DNA of 64,000 nucleotides from Telopea speciosissima. Taxonomy: Eukaryota; Streptophyta; Magnoliopsida; Proteales; Proteaceae. Location of the stretch: NCBI RefSeq assembly GCF_018873765.1, contig NC_057916.1, positions 13,784,001 to 13,848,000 of the forward strand, in the 5' to 3' direction. Positions 24,620 through 37,079 of this stretch are shown piece by piece; the stretch's first letter is position 1, and each line of letters begins with the position of its first letter. The notes below the pieces were generated by a model. The model was not told the DNA's origin. It was given only the letters and a program-made list of their open reading frames with translations, and ran no database searches. Made by a program: the position numbers and the translations under genes.

Positions 24620-24790
24620 AGAGGATTTGGATCTTCTACGATGCAGCTGCCTGCCCTGCCTGTGCTGCGGAGACACATAGCCGCACAGAAAGACCTCCTT
24701 ACCCCTGCCTGAGCACCTTGCCCAAGTGGGGGTAAGGCAGTCTTTGCGCGTGGCCCTATGTCTGCGCAGCACAGGCAAGATGGGCAACAA
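24620..24790. mobile_element. Inverted-repeat MITE, same core family as 8644
   Basis: The arms GCCTGTGCTGCGGAGACA and TGTCTGCGCAGCACAGGC enclose the core GAGCACCTTGCCCAAGTGGG. The arms differ from those of the neighbour 60 bp away, although the core is alike. Confidence 0.65.
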
Positions 24791-25308
24791 AGCATAGATT
24801 GCAGCATCAACCTAAACATTTTGAAGATTCCAATTCCCACAAGAACCGAAGATGAATGATTATATAACAAAAATGAAAAAATTTAGTAAAAGATGTTGAG
24901 GGTAGCTACAAGAATTAAGACCAAAATCTTTCAGAGTCTAATCAATATGAAGCTACTAGGGGGTTAATATTTTGAAGGAGTAGTTATGTACAATGACATT
25001 CTTTTGTCAACAACAGGAGACTAACAACTCTGTTTTATTAATGAGCCAATTTACGTAACAATGGAAAAAGTTCTACCAGGACACAAGTTAAATAAGTGTA
25101 ACATTAACTCTTTTTTTTTATCAGAAAGTGTAACATTAACTTGCTGGAAGGAAAAAGGGGGGGCTGGGAGCGCTAAGAAGAGAGGAAGCAAAACTCATGC
25201 ACGAAGATAACTTTTAATAGCCTTTTGATAAACGGATATTATTCTGTACATGTAATTTTAAATTCTTACAAGGAATAATAGCCAAAAGGGAGGGGTTGAA
25301 TGTGATGG

Positions 25309-28300
25309 TCACCATCCCATTAAAGTTCTTCTCACTCTGTCTACAATATGATTTCTAGCCTGACTGTTTGACAGTTGAAAACCACAGCTTTCATCCAGAA
25401 GGAATCTATAGACTTCCCATTGACGATCCGGTGTAGAATACCTTCCAATATCAGCCTATAAACCAACAAAGCAAAGAATGTTTTCTGTAATTCCCAAAGT
25501 GGGGACACAAGAAGGTCAGAAATACGCAAAGGCTAAAAAGTGCAGAATATCTTACCGAGAAAATGCAGATACCCAGCACTTTCAGAGCAAGGGTAACATC
25601 GTAGAAAACACGAGGTCTTCCCTTTCCAGATAATTCAACTGGGTTAGCAACCAAGAGTTCAGTATCTGGCCCACGGTTGGTAATTATCACCCGCAATGGG
25701 TGAAGCATCTCCATCTTTAAACGGGAACACAAGGCAGTCTGCTTGTCCACATCCACAATCTTCTTTCCATCCGTTTGCTGGATAAATAGGTCCATATCCC
25801 GGTAAGTTTTGTTATTTGATGAGAATCGTCCATATGCAATCTAAATGAGAGACAGCAAACCCAAAAAAAAGTATATCAGAACAGGCAAAGCACATCTTGA
25901 AGGTTATGAAGATGGAAAGCTGTATGGCTTTAATACAATAGCTAACTTGTAGGGAAATAATAACAAATCAGCACCAAGGTTCAAAAATTAGGATTTGACG
26001 ACAGAACCCATCTCCACCAATCTGAACTAGATCAGACAGGATCAGATGCTATAGACCTGATATTTACCGGTCTTCTGAGCTCGGTCACAGAAATTAAGAT
26101 TCTATCAAGAGGGGTCACTGGACCGGTCTCTGACCATACTGATAAAGATCAGTGAATTTGCACAATCCAACCCTGATATTGAAACCATGACAAGTACCAC
26201 ATCCAAGTTACAGTAGGAAATGCAAGAACTACCAGACATATGACATATCAACCCCACCCTATTATCCTTGCAAGTCAATCCACGTTGCTCTATCAAACAG
26301 TCAAAAAAAAATTTTTGATACTCTCAAGACAATTTTATACAGACAGCAGTCATCGGCTCTGTTTAATTTTCACCATAGAACAACTCCCAGACAGGACCAC
26401 TAACTTGCCATTCCCCATCCGTAGCATGTACATCATAACTCATAAGGCAGTGGAGTGCTCTACGATAGGTCCAATAGACAAGAATGGAGTGAGAAAATCT
26501 GGCAGCATACCATAGTGTAACAGGTTAGACCAAAGAGTATACATATTGTCCCCAAGTCCCATTAACATAAAACTGAATTTGTCATGGTGATATCAGATAT
26601 GAGTTCTAAACCACAAAGGCCTAAGTCCCACACAACCCAGCTTGTGAATTGGGTGAGGCAGGGAAGCAAAAGGCTAGGTTGGCACAAGGCCTGAGAATAA
26701 GGCAATCTAAAGAGTCAACATGGATATGCTTTAAAAATTTTAAGACCCTTCAAGAATGCCTACATATTACACCAACTCAACCCAACCGAAGACCTGATTA
26801 AACCTTGCAGTTTACTGATTTAAGCTGCCCAATCTGCATCCCTAACCATAACCTAGCTAATTTATCTCGGGGACAAATGCCTACATATTACACCAACCCA
26901 ACCCAACCCAACCGAAGACCTGATTAAACCTTGCAGTTTACTGATTTAAGCTGCCCAATCTGCATCCTTAACCATAACCTAGTTAATTTACTTCGGGGAC
27001 AACTACAACTAGGGGTATTCACAAGCTGGTTCCCACTGCTTCAAGAAAGTGAATTTACATCACCTAATGTAATACCCAACACAAATTTGAACTTCATTCT
27101 CCATTAAGCCTCCTCAACTGCCTTAACTTATAACAGAAGAAAAGCAGTATGTAAGATTTCAAAAGGTTTATAGCTATCGGGTAGTTCTTATTCGGTTGCT
27201 TTGTCCAACTGTGATTTCAAAAGGTTATCTAAATAATACCAAATGTTCGTTTGTGAGTTGCAAGTTACGTGCTACAAAACCAACACCCCCTCCCCCCCCC
27301 CCCCAAAAAAAATGACACAATTATGAACAGGATTCAGGCTAGGGTTGGTTTTGGGATCGAGAATGCCAAAACCTAAAAACCTGGAGGGAACAATGTTGAA
27401 CTGTTTATAATTACAGACCAACAAAGGGAGAAAGAAGCAAAAATAACAACCCTGATAGTTAATCCAACTGGTGATAACTTCACCAGTAATTATTTAGAAA
27501 AAGTACACATCAACAAATTTAGGAAAAGAAACAGCTCCAACCATGTTGGTTTGGCAGCTATAGTCAAAACAACTACCCAGATAACTAATTCAACTAATCA
27601 ATGTAAACCAGACACAGGAATAAACAGTTCATTGGGCACATTACAAACTGCCTTTGCAGTGTGCGTGTCCTACAAGATCCAAATTGTGGCAACACTCAAA
27701 TATCAGCAAACCTTGACATCAAACCTATAAAATAACAGATAAATAAAGTAAGAATCGAATGGATTACACTATTAGTACCTGAATATTGTAGTCCTTCAAA
27801 GGCCTCATAATGTCATAGAGAAGGCCCTTTTGATCAACACAACGTATTTGAAGCAGCGTATGAGCAGGGCTCAATGAATTGTCTATCACAACACTAGCCT
27901 TCTTCAGTTCCGTCAAATCTGGAGTAAGAGCTTGAGAACGGGTTTCCTTGTCCAATAATTCACAACTAAATAGTTCCTCAGCAACCTCTGGTGGAAGAGA
28001 AGATACTCCCAGTTGTGTTTGATATTCGGGCCCTGCCAACTGAAGGTCACACATGATACATGATTCTCCCGAAACAGCATGTAGCTGTTTACATGTGTCA
28101 TCCCACCTCTGTTTTGTGTGTAGAAGGTCCCTGAAATAATAATGTTGGAAATTAAGAGAAAAAAATAATAGCAGGAATCTGCCCAGAATGACAGGAAACA
28201 TTTAGAAAGGAAAAAAAAAAGTTTCAATGTCAATCACATAAACAAATACCCAGAAAGGAAAAAAAATAATGATTAATTAGATGGAAGAGAACTTTGAGGA

Positions 28301-29915
28301 CAATAAAAATTTTGGCCAATTTGGTTTATCCCATCATTGAGCTTGTTACCTACTTAACTCTCATATTAAGGTTTACAAACATACTAGGCTACTCTCTTTC
28401 ATTCCCATCACTAAAAGACTTCTCAAATGAGCTATGGTAAAATACACCAGAATAGGCGTCCAGAAGAAGAATGGAAGGAAACAAATATGAAGGGAATAAA
28501 GAATAAAACAAGTAGCCTTAACAGCCATGATGAGTAACCAAAATAAACCTCAGTAACCAACTCATTAATACACCAAACGCCATTCCAGATGTACACAGCA
28601 TGCTAGACAATCCTGTTCTCACTTCTCATTATTACATTAAAGCAGGAGTTTGTAAATATTTCACACTTGCCAAATCTGCCTCTATTCAGCCCCTCGGTGC
28701 GAGTCTTAAACACACACTAATTAATTATCCTTGGAGTGTTATGACAAAATAATCTTAGTGTTCTTAGTGCTCTCTATCCTCTCTGTATCCCAAGGCTCTC
28801 TTATATGTCTACTTCCTGATTTGGCTTCCTGGTTCACCGCTTATCCGTTAAAAACAATTGTCCAAATAAATAATTTGGAGACTACAGTCGGCAGTTCCAG
28901 AGGAAAAATCACTTTTATGTCTTTTTTTCAAGATCAAAGTGAAATCTGTGTCCCTGAACAAAAACACCAGGGCATGTGTCTGAACACCAAAAAAAAACTA
29001 CGTTAACCAAAAAAACACAAGAAGAAGCAAGCTGCTTTTTCTTAGAGTGTAAAGTCATAAAAACAGAATCCAAAGCCTCACATGCTATCTGTTACGAAGA
29101 AGAGGTCCACAACCCTGCCATCAGGGGTTGTCATCACTTTTACTCTCTGAATAATAAGCTCAAGCTCACAAAGGACCTGAGTGACATCTGCAAGCAGATC
29201 AACGACAGTATTAGAACCATATATGACCCTCAATCTGAACAAAGGGAATAAACAGTTGTTCTCATAATTACCGTGTAGCAAACCCTTGCGGTCATGACAA
29301 CAGTATTTCATAAGGTAAACCGGAGAAGTTTTAGAGCAATTTGAGGGTTGGCTGAAGAAAAACGTAAATGCGCAAGAAGGGCATTCAGATAGAAGCCGAT
29401 TCTTTAAACTTGCCCATCTCACAGTGAGCGAGTCAAGATAAGGAACCACCCATAAGACGATGTAGCACCAAATCCCATCAGTTGAGACATCTGCACACAC
29501 GCAATTTTTACAAAAACAATGAAAACACACAAAGAATCAAGGGGGAGGAGGGGGGATTTCAAGTTCAGATTACAAACGACTAATTAACACAAACTGAACT
29601 ACAATGAAAAGAAATTTGAGAATCAGGAAAACAGAAACCAAAACCAGGAGAACAAAATGCAATATACACCTAATGAAAGACTATATGAAATCCCGAAACA
29701 GATGCCAAGATAGGGAAGAAGAGACAATAATGAAAGAATTCGAAAATGTCAGATTGCCTACCTGCCTTCGTAATGCGAAGGCCGAATTCGAGAATGATTC
29801 TGCAGAGGTCGCAGCCCAATCCAGTTCTTCCGGGGCAATTCACGGTGATCACAGTGGGTTCACCAACTTTCTTCCCCTTCTCAATCAACACCACGTCCTC
29901 ACTTGGCATACCCAT
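25309..29915 (-). CDS. ACT-domain repeat protein, ACR9/ACR10 type
   Basis: Six coding exons, 29762-29915, 29272-29490, 29082-29187, 27779-28130, 25556-25840 and 25309-25455, join with consistent phase to 420 codons, close to the family's usual length. The product has repeated ACT domains: one opens at about residue 20 (EPTVITVNCPGRTGLGCDLC), one near 115 (KYCCHDRKGLLHDVTQVLCE), one near 255 (LLQIRCVDQKGLLYDIMRPL) and one near 330 (LHPLRVIITNRGPDTELLV). ACR proteins resemble the sensor part of bacterial GlnD and are thought to sense amino acids or nitrogen state; ACR9-like members lack the catalytic GlnD domains. It ends RRTLMGW. Intron 4 (25841-27778) carries a tandem duplication. The signature TTPDGRVVDLFFVTD at about residue 145 supports the family. 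Confidence 0.92.
26756..27003 (+). repeat. Tandem duplication, about 121-bp unit, in an intron
   Basis: Two copies, 26756-26876 and 26877-27003, both start ATGCCTACATATTACACCAA and end in TCGGGGACAA. They differ by a handful of substitutions and an extra CCAAC-type unit in the second. It lies inside intron 4 of the ACT-domain gene. Confidence 0.9.
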
Positions 29916-31149
29916 TACGGAAAACGACGGAATACCGCCAGTATATGAAATTCTGATAAACCGAGAACGTCAATCAAAATTCAGAATCGTTTCGGCTCTT
30001 TAGGTATTGATCGTTCGTGGGTCTCTGATCTTTACTGCAAAAAAGATTAGTGGCACCCTATGGTTGTCGTCGGCCTTTGTAATGTCGGTCTGGACTCTGG
30101 AGGCTTGGGTAGTCCTGACATTTCGCGAAACCAGAATGGTCGGCATTGGCTTCGGATCTGCTAATTTGGGATCTTAAGAAGCAGAAGAAAATTTCTACTG
30201 GGAATGCAAGACAAAAACCATCTGCAATGATTGTGAAATATCAATCATATATAAAAAATAATATAAAAAAAAGTAAACAAGACGCCATTAAAATTAAGAA
30301 GTGAACATGTCGTTATATAATCTCTCTCTATTTTATTGATTGCCGTCAAACTATCACCTGAAGAGAACTTCACAACCGTCCGATCGTAATAAAGAGAACC
30401 AACAAATCTCAGGAGGATCTCTCGGCTAAGAACGATAAGATTAGACAGGTGTCGATGTGCTGTGATGAATAAACATGGAAGGTGTAGCGGGGAGAACGCC
30501 AGTTGTACCCAAAGGGTTTTTTCCTTGTCAACTAGGGAATCACCGAAGTCTCGAAACCGTCTTGACTACAGCTAAGGATATTAGAGTGAACCCCGCAGTT
30601 AGCGATACAGATCTTAGCTTAGCGCAGAACAAACTGCTTGAACAATCTCCAGAGCGAAATATAGGGAAACTTCCATAGCAAAGTGGCATGAGATCGAAAG
30701 CATGAATTGAAAATAGATCGAAATAGGCGGAATCGTACCCAATTGCGACTGATTCGTATTAGATTCCTAGGCCGATGCCGATGCCGATACCGATTCCCCT
30801 TATTTTATGTATTCTCGAAAGATAACCAAAACGTGCCTTTTTTTAGGGCAAAACCATCCCGTGATTGACAGAGGGTCGAGGTTCATGCACCTGCTGGTAC
30901 CTTCGACAACCCATAAATGTCATGTAAGCAGCACGCAATCCGACATTGATTTGTCACCTGTAATTGAAAATGAAAGTTTCGATGCTTTTTTTGTTCTTTT
31001 AAGTATTTAGGTTTACTGGTACCGACAATGTATTCTCTATCAGAACCTCCCCAGGCCAAACCTTTTTATCTCCTACAGTTCTCTGCCCGGCCAGTTTCTT
31101 CAGTAATATAAGTGTGGACTTCACTTGGGCAGAGTGTTTGGGTAAGGCT

Positions 31150-31340
31150 ATGGGGATTCATATCCTCTATTTTCGAGCTGTCCGGCTGGACCGTGCTGCC
31201 CAGACACCACGAGACACACAATGACCACCTTACCCTACTTGGGCAAGGCGCTCGGGCAAGGTGAGGCGGTCATTGTGCGCCTCATCATGTCTAGGCAACA
31301 CGGTCTTGCCGGACAACTCTGCAATAGAGGATCCAAATGC
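31150..31340. mobile_element. Inverted-repeat MITE, same core family as 8644
   Basis: The ends ATCCTCTATTT and GCAATAGAGGAT, with inner arm pairs such as ACCGTGCTGCCCAGACA against TGTCTAGGCAACACGGT, surround the core GGGCAAGGCGCTCGGGCAAG. It sits upstream of the copia-like LTR. Confidence 0.7.
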
Positions 31341-31496
31341 ATTTAGCTCGTCTCTAGGGAGCCTAGTACACCCAGGGTACTGCCAACCCTTGGGCTGTGT
31401 CGCACACATCCCTAGGCAGCCACTGGATGCCCCCTGGCAGGATAGGCGTTGGATGTTAGATAGATTGTAATAAAATGAGAGATTAAATAAATACTT

Positions 31497-32121
31497 TGTT
31501 ATTTTGGAAAAAGTGTTTTAGTCCCACATCGAAAAACTACAAGAGTTATAAATGGTATTTATTATACTATCTTCTTTATCTCTTGAATTAAACCGAAAAA
31601 GGGAGACATTCTACGGTGTATATGCGAGGACGTCGTCTGCACACGCGCTCGCGTGGCGTGGGCTGTAGAGGCGTTAGTGGCGTACGCATGCACTTAGCAC
31701 TTTGCATCACGATCCGATCGGGTACGTTGATTTTTTTTTGAAATGATCAGATCTGTCAGATTAGAAGATCCTACGGTCACGTTTGATAGGATGTGACTGT
31801 TGTGAACAGGTTCATCTCTGGTTTAATTTGGACCGTTTGATCGGATGGCAATCGATCTAATGGTCTAAATACAAAATGAATAGATATGTCTATTCAGAAG
31901 AGGTGCTCCACTTCTATAAAATAGAAGTGCTATATTCAAACGAATTATCTCTCTCTTGCAATTCAGTATCTCTAAGAAGGGAGTTCTGTGTTTTATTTTT
32001 ATTGCTTTGTTGATTCCTGAAGGTGATTTTATCGTGTAGGGCAAATATCTCTTTTAAGATAGTGAGATCGCGTTCAAAGCAATTCGAAGATTTCTTCTTC
32101 AATCAGAGTTTTTTTCTAACA
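31497..32121 (+). mobile_element. Copia-like LTR, no interior recognised
   Basis: The stretch starts TGTTATTTTGG and ends TTTTCTAACA, so the ends form the TGTTA...TAACA pair typical of LTRs. TTAGTCCCACATCG near the start is a wording common in plant copia LTRs. A TATAAAATAG promoter-like word lies at about 31914. It is a fossil: no gag or pol is seen on either side, and flanking 5-mers do not match, so I cannot prove it is a simple solo LTR. Confidence 0.6.
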
Positions 32122-32196
32122 CTGGGCTCCTTGGAGATGATCCTAATCCGATCCAAATTGGGGCTAAGGTGGTTATTGCACCCCTTGTGTTCTAAG

Positions 32197-32820
32197 TAGG
32201 GGTGTCAAACGGTCGGTTCGGCTTGGTTTCAATCGGGTTGAATCGATTTCGGTCTTGGAATGGTGAGACCAAAACCAAACCATTAAGAAACTTCGATTTT
32301 CAATCGGTTTTGGTCTCGATCCGGTGCGATTTTGGCTTTTCAATATCGGGTTATTACCTGTTTAGATCGGTTTATTTTCGGGTGAGGCATAATGAAATCT
32401 TAAATTCATAATTTATAGTGAGGAAATATTCGAGAAAAACACCTTAATTCACTTTCCCCAAGTCAAAACAAGTATACAACCATAAATAAGAAAATTGATT
32501 TAATATGTTCATGTTGTAATTCAAACAAAGAAGAATAAATTATATGGGGAAAAATGAAAGATATATTCAAATCAATGGATAATTATTATTACAAATCATA
32601 TAATTATTTATCATTAATTGCAAGGGGAAGATAATTAAAGTTGAAATCAAAGAATAGTCACGGGGAAGATAATTAATATTGAAATCACAACATGATCCCT
32701 ACTTTCAAATCATTTATTTGACAACCAACTAATTTTTTATAGTAAACAAGGAGATAAATGAAAAAAGCATTGTTAAAATGAAATTTCTGTTTTTCATAAC
32801 CTCACTCATTGACACCCTTA
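32197..32820. mobile_element. Non-autonomous hAT-like element with 8-bp target duplication
   Basis: The left end TAGGGGTGTCAA and the right end TTGACACCCTTA are inverse complements with one mismatch. GTTCTAAG is repeated exactly at 32189-32196 and 32821-32828, an 8-bp duplication as expected for hAT transposons. The interior is 624 bp long, with CGGTTTTGGTCTCG-type words on the left and AT-rich sequence on the right, and has no transposase. Confidence 0.8.
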
Positions 32821-33520
32821 GTTCTAAGTACCGGAGGAACTGACCCAGGCAGGGAATTAGAAGAGAGAAAGATCCGTAGAGGATTTAGAATTTCTTGAAC
32901 CAAATGGATTGGATGGTTCATGGATTTTTAACCAACGTGTTTAGGGGCCAGACAGAGAGCTGGAGGGGAGAGTTTTCCACTACAAGCCAAGCACAATCGG
33001 AAGCATGTGAGTAAATCTAAGAACTCTACAGAGGCCTAGGGAGGGGGTATCTAACGTGTTCAGGGGTTTACTGGAAGAAAAAAAAAATGTACTCCGAGTC
33101 AAACTGATTACCGCCACACCCCCACCCCCCACCCCCCACAATGGGTACCAAGGCATCAGTTGTAGGGCACCTTCATGTGATGCCTTAGCAGGGGCAATAA
33201 GCACCTCATTCTCCGTTAATGGAAACCTAGCCTCTCCAGCATTCCCATTCGAATACGAATATACTTTAAGCTCATAAACTTCGAAGGGGAAAATCACTCG
33301 CAAACATATCAAATCAAATCGAAAGAGGGAGGGGAAGATATTAAGAAGACGACCTTTAGATCAGCGATTCAAAATTAAACGTAAGCTTCTTCTAACAAAG
33401 GAAACATAGAAGAAAACAGAACTAACTATATTGAAATTCAAGAACAAGTACAGACAAAATCTACAATCAGCAATGATTTCAGGAAAAAGAGCACAAAGGC
33501 GAAACCCTAAAGGAAATGCC

Positions 33521-33847
<327 letters not shown>

Positions 33848-33939
33848 TCAAGCTGGTTTCGCTAACAACTCGATCGGAAGAAAACTTGTGCTTCGCTTCT
33901 GCTTTCCGCTTTGACGAATGAGACGGAGGTTCCAGAGGG

Positions 33940-33947
33940 ATTTTATA
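33940..33947 (-). promoter_or_regulatory. TATA box of histone H4
   Basis: TATAAAAT on the minus strand, within CTATAAAATCCC, lies 108 bases upstream of the H4 start codon. This suits a short leader typical of plant histone genes. Confidence 0.75.
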
Positions 33948-34038
33948 GATGAAGCTTTTGAATTCCAATTCTTGGCGGGGTTAATCATTACAGGCGCCAT
34001 CCGCCGATTTCAGGGTTTAATCTACGGTCAAAAAGGTC

Positions 34039-34046
34039 GATCCGCG
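34039..34046 (-). promoter_or_regulatory. Histone octamer CGCGGATC
   Basis: The exact octamer CGCGGATC, a known element of plant H3 and H4 promoters linked to meristem and S-phase expression, lies on the minus strand about 92 bases upstream of the TATA box. Its position and strand fit the H4 gene. Confidence 0.8.
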
Positions 34047-35341
34047 TAGTACGATTTGGTTGATTATGAATCGTCGATCTTATATGAATCGACGATGGAA
34101 ATTTTTTAATGGATGTCGCTTCGGATTGAGAGTTCCATAAGTGGGAAGTTCGGGTTTAGAGACTCGGTGAGTCCATGTTCAACCACGTGGAGACGTGGAA
34201 GCTATATCATATGAGCTGATCCATCATACTAGCATGAGTCGCATGATATATTGACTAATAGAAGGGGATCTTCGCAAAATGGGCCCTAGCAAAACTGTCC
34301 ATCAAATTTGTGCCACATGGCACATACTTTAGACAGTTCCAATCGTATGGGGAATGTTCTTTTTGGATTAGCATCTTACCTCGCTCAATTTTAAGTTTGG
34401 GTAAGTAATTTTTTGTTGGATTTTTTTAGGGCACTGGTTGTACCACTAAGGTTAATCATATGAATGAGGAAGATGACACTTATGGGTGACAAAATGGAAC
34501 CGGAATCGAATGCCATAATCGATTATTTACGATCAACTTGAATCGAATTGTAGAAAAATGACTCGATTTTAATTTCACGGTTTCTTTTTCCGGTTCGTTT
34601 TTATTTGCACCAGAGAATTGATGATTCTAAATTGAATAAGAACCGGTAAAACTATACCAAATTGAAATCGGTAAAATTGAACCGAATATATTCAAATTTT
34701 TGTACTTATGTTCATGCAAAGGGAGGTTCTGTGTTTATAAGGACTGTATTTCTAAAGAATCGATTACTGGTCATATATATTTGACCAGATGAACTCTTCC
34801 TTTGCCAAATTGATATCAATTGTTGAACAAAAAATGGAAGAGCAAGAAGACAAACCACAAATGATGGGGGGCGAGATGGCACCATTGACCATTAAATATC
34901 AACTTGTGGAAGAGAATAAACCGTTCGGTCTCTTGAATGAACCAGTTGATTTTGTAATTAAAGTTTGCACTTCAACAACAATCTTCGTGTCGTGCATTTC
35001 ATATCGTTCAATCGTGATCTGATCGATGATTTCATACAATCAAAGACGTATGTTGATCGAGTGGTGTTGTTATCCCGTTTTACAAAACTCAAGGGCGAGT
35101 TTTCCTCTATACTGGGGGGGGGGGGGGTGAACCCAAGACCCAACATGTGTTGGTTCAGCAATATATTTAGGGTATTTTGTTTTAATGGTTTATTTTATAT
35201 TTTTTTATTATGAGGATTTTACTCTTTAGCAGTAGTTTTCATTTTTTTGGGAATTTATTTTTCTTTATAAATACTTGTAATTCCCATTATAGGAGTAAAT
35301 TTGATTAATTTAGGGAGTTGGACTTAGCAATAGATAAGGCA

Positions 35342-36195
35342 TGAAACATCCCACCAATCAGAAGCGGCCACATGGGCGAATCGAGCTGGGCGGAAGATTG
35401 AGCCGACCCGATCTTTGACGAACCTTATTGATTGGGCGAGCTCGTTGGACACATCCAAGTCAGCCGGACGCTGAGCCGAACTTGTACGGGTCGGACGAAG
35501 CCAACCTAGTAGGCCGAGCTCTTCAGCCGATCTCTGGCCGCACGGCACGGCAGACCAGTACCAACCCAAAGATCCCCCATCGCGGCTGAGCAGCACACCC
35601 GCCGACCCCACGGTCCGAGCCTACACAGGTCGATCTCGATTGGAGCACCTTAGCGCGGCCAAGCTCACACAATTACTGATGACCCTCAGGTCATACAGGC
35701 CGGGGCCGAGCTCCTAAGCCGAGCTCTGAGGCCGACCTCTCAGGCCAAGCCCTCCTTGTCAGAAGCTACCATAAAGCCCCGCCAAGGATCGCGGAGCCAC
35801 ATCAGCACATCCCAGGAATCACGGGATAAGGATTGAGCCACGATCCCGGCGCAATACGAAATCATACTTTACATGGACTCTTACCTTAATAAGAGCCCGA
35901 CCCCGAAAATAGTTCTCCACTCCGCTCTACGCGAGAGAGCCTTCCAAAAGAATGACTCCTACCATACTAGGACTCTCCCAACCACCTCATCTCATCCTCA
36001 CTCTATAAATACCCAGGTATGGAGCACCATTCCTCATCTCACTTTTACTAGCAGTTACGCTGTTGCACTGGTGATCTAACTTGAGCATCGGAGAGTCCTA
36101 GGCCGGAGCCATATCGGCTCTCTTGTGCTCGTCACTTAGTCTTTGCAGACTCATCCGTGGGCAAACCAAGCATCAGAGGTTTCCACACGCAACAG
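35342..36195 (+). mobile_element. GC-rich gypsy-like LTR, probably solo
   Basis: An 850-bp block starts TGAAACATCCCACC and ends ACACGCAACA. It is rich in GGCCGAGCTC words, in sharp contrast to AT-rich flanks. Near its right end a CTATAAATACC promoter-like word (about 36004) is followed by CTTGAGCATCGGAGAGTCCT, a wording seen in many Ty3/gypsy LTRs. No interior coding region is seen next to it, and a target duplication is not clear. It is a fossil. Confidence 0.55.
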
Positions 36196-36690
36196 CAGGG
36201 GAGAAAGAGGTGAAATTTTGCTTTATTGGGGACATCATAAAATAAACTTTGAGTAGGAGAATTTGAGTAAATATAGAATGATAGAATTTTCCCCTAGATT
36301 GAATGATTCTCTCTCCATGGCAATACCAATTGTTGATAGTTATTCAGCTTGAACTCGTTTTTATTTTTAACCTATACCAGTTGTCACAGAGAGAGGCTGC
36401 AAGAATAGGGTGCCACCGAAGGAGGCTAGGGGAGAGGACGGGAGCATGGGTAATTTAGGGATTTAGAATTAGTAGGGTAGACAGAAGTGAAATTTTGCTT
36501 TATTGAGAGGCATTAGACAAAAAACTTTGTATAGGACAATTAGAGTAAATATATGGTAAGTATAGGGGAATGATTGAAAATTTTCCCTATATTACATGAT
36601 ACTCTCTTTATGATAATATCAGTTGTTGACAGTTGTTCGACTTTAACATATTTTTATTTTTAGCCTATATCAGCTGTCACTGCATGTATA
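36195..36690 (+). repeat. Diverged tandem duplication, about 270-bp unit
   Basis: AGTGAAATTTTGCTTTATTG at about 36487 matches AGGTGAAATTTTGCTTTATT at about 36208. The likeness continues through AATTTGAGTAAATAT, TTGTTGATAGTT and TTTTTATTTTTAACCTATA. Many substitutions separate the copies, so this is older than the exact pair that follows. Confidence 0.7.
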
Positions 36691-36725
36691 AACTATTTAT
36701 ATGGGCATAAAATTTTCTCAGCCAG

Positions 36726-37079
36726 GGACATAGAGTAGGACACCAATAAGGTAAGACAAAACAGTTTCACTCATAGGTAGCAAGCCATTTTATGAGAGGA
36801 GGAAAGAGGGAGCTGAAAGAGGCACTAGCGCACTCTCCTCATGGCTCAAAAAACCTTTTCCCATTTATTTATTCTCATTACGTATGAGAAAAATTGGTGG
36901 ACGGACATAGAGTAGGACACCAATAAGGTAAGACAAAACAGTTTCACTCATAGGTAGCAAGCCATTTTATGAGAGGAGGAAAGAGGGAGCTGAAAGAGGC
37001 ACTAGCGCACTCTCCTCATGGCTCAAAAAACCTTTTCCCATTTATTTATTCTCATTACGTATGAGAAAAATTGGTGGAC
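36726..37079 (+). repeat. Exact tandem duplication, 177-bp unit
   Basis: 36726-36902 and 36903-37079 are identical as far as I can read, from GGACATAGAGTAGGACACCA to GAAAAATTGGTGGAC. Identity over the full unit implies a recent duplication, or an assembly duplication. Confidence 0.9.

Larger units (their letters stand above)
18851..25308. other. Intergenic transposon field
   Basis: No host gene is supported here. From left to right it holds a long-TIR element (18990-20212), a SINE (20248-20385), short AT- and purine-rich sequence (20400-21900), a MITE (21964-22128), a second long-TIR element (22522-24020), a LINE tail (24120-24370) and two MITEs (24372-24560, 24620-24790). The last 500 bases should include the 3' UTR of the ACT-domain gene. 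Homopolymer runs (A, C, T) are common. Confidence 0.6.
29916..33520. other. Intergenic region between ACT-domain gene and histone H4
   Basis: The first few hundred bases should hold the leader and promoter of the ACT-domain gene; a TTTTTTGCAG acceptor-like site at about 30035-30046 (minus strand) hints at a 5'-UTR intron. About 30100-31130 shows nothing I recognise. A MITE (31150-31340), a copia-like LTR (31497-32121) and a hAT-like element (32197-32820) follow. About 32830-33400 has simple repeats including CCACCCCC runs, then the 3' UTR of histone H4. Confidence 0.55.

Noticed and set aside
30475-30678. 67-codon frame starting MEGVAGRTPVVPKGFFP
   Set aside because: No recognised family, no supporting splice partners, and it lies where the leader of the ACT-domain gene is expected.
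34789-35022. 77-codon frame starting MNSSFAKLISIVEQKMEEQED
   Set aside because: It could be a retroelement scrap upstream of the gypsy-like LTR, but no domain is recognisable and nothing around it supports a gene.
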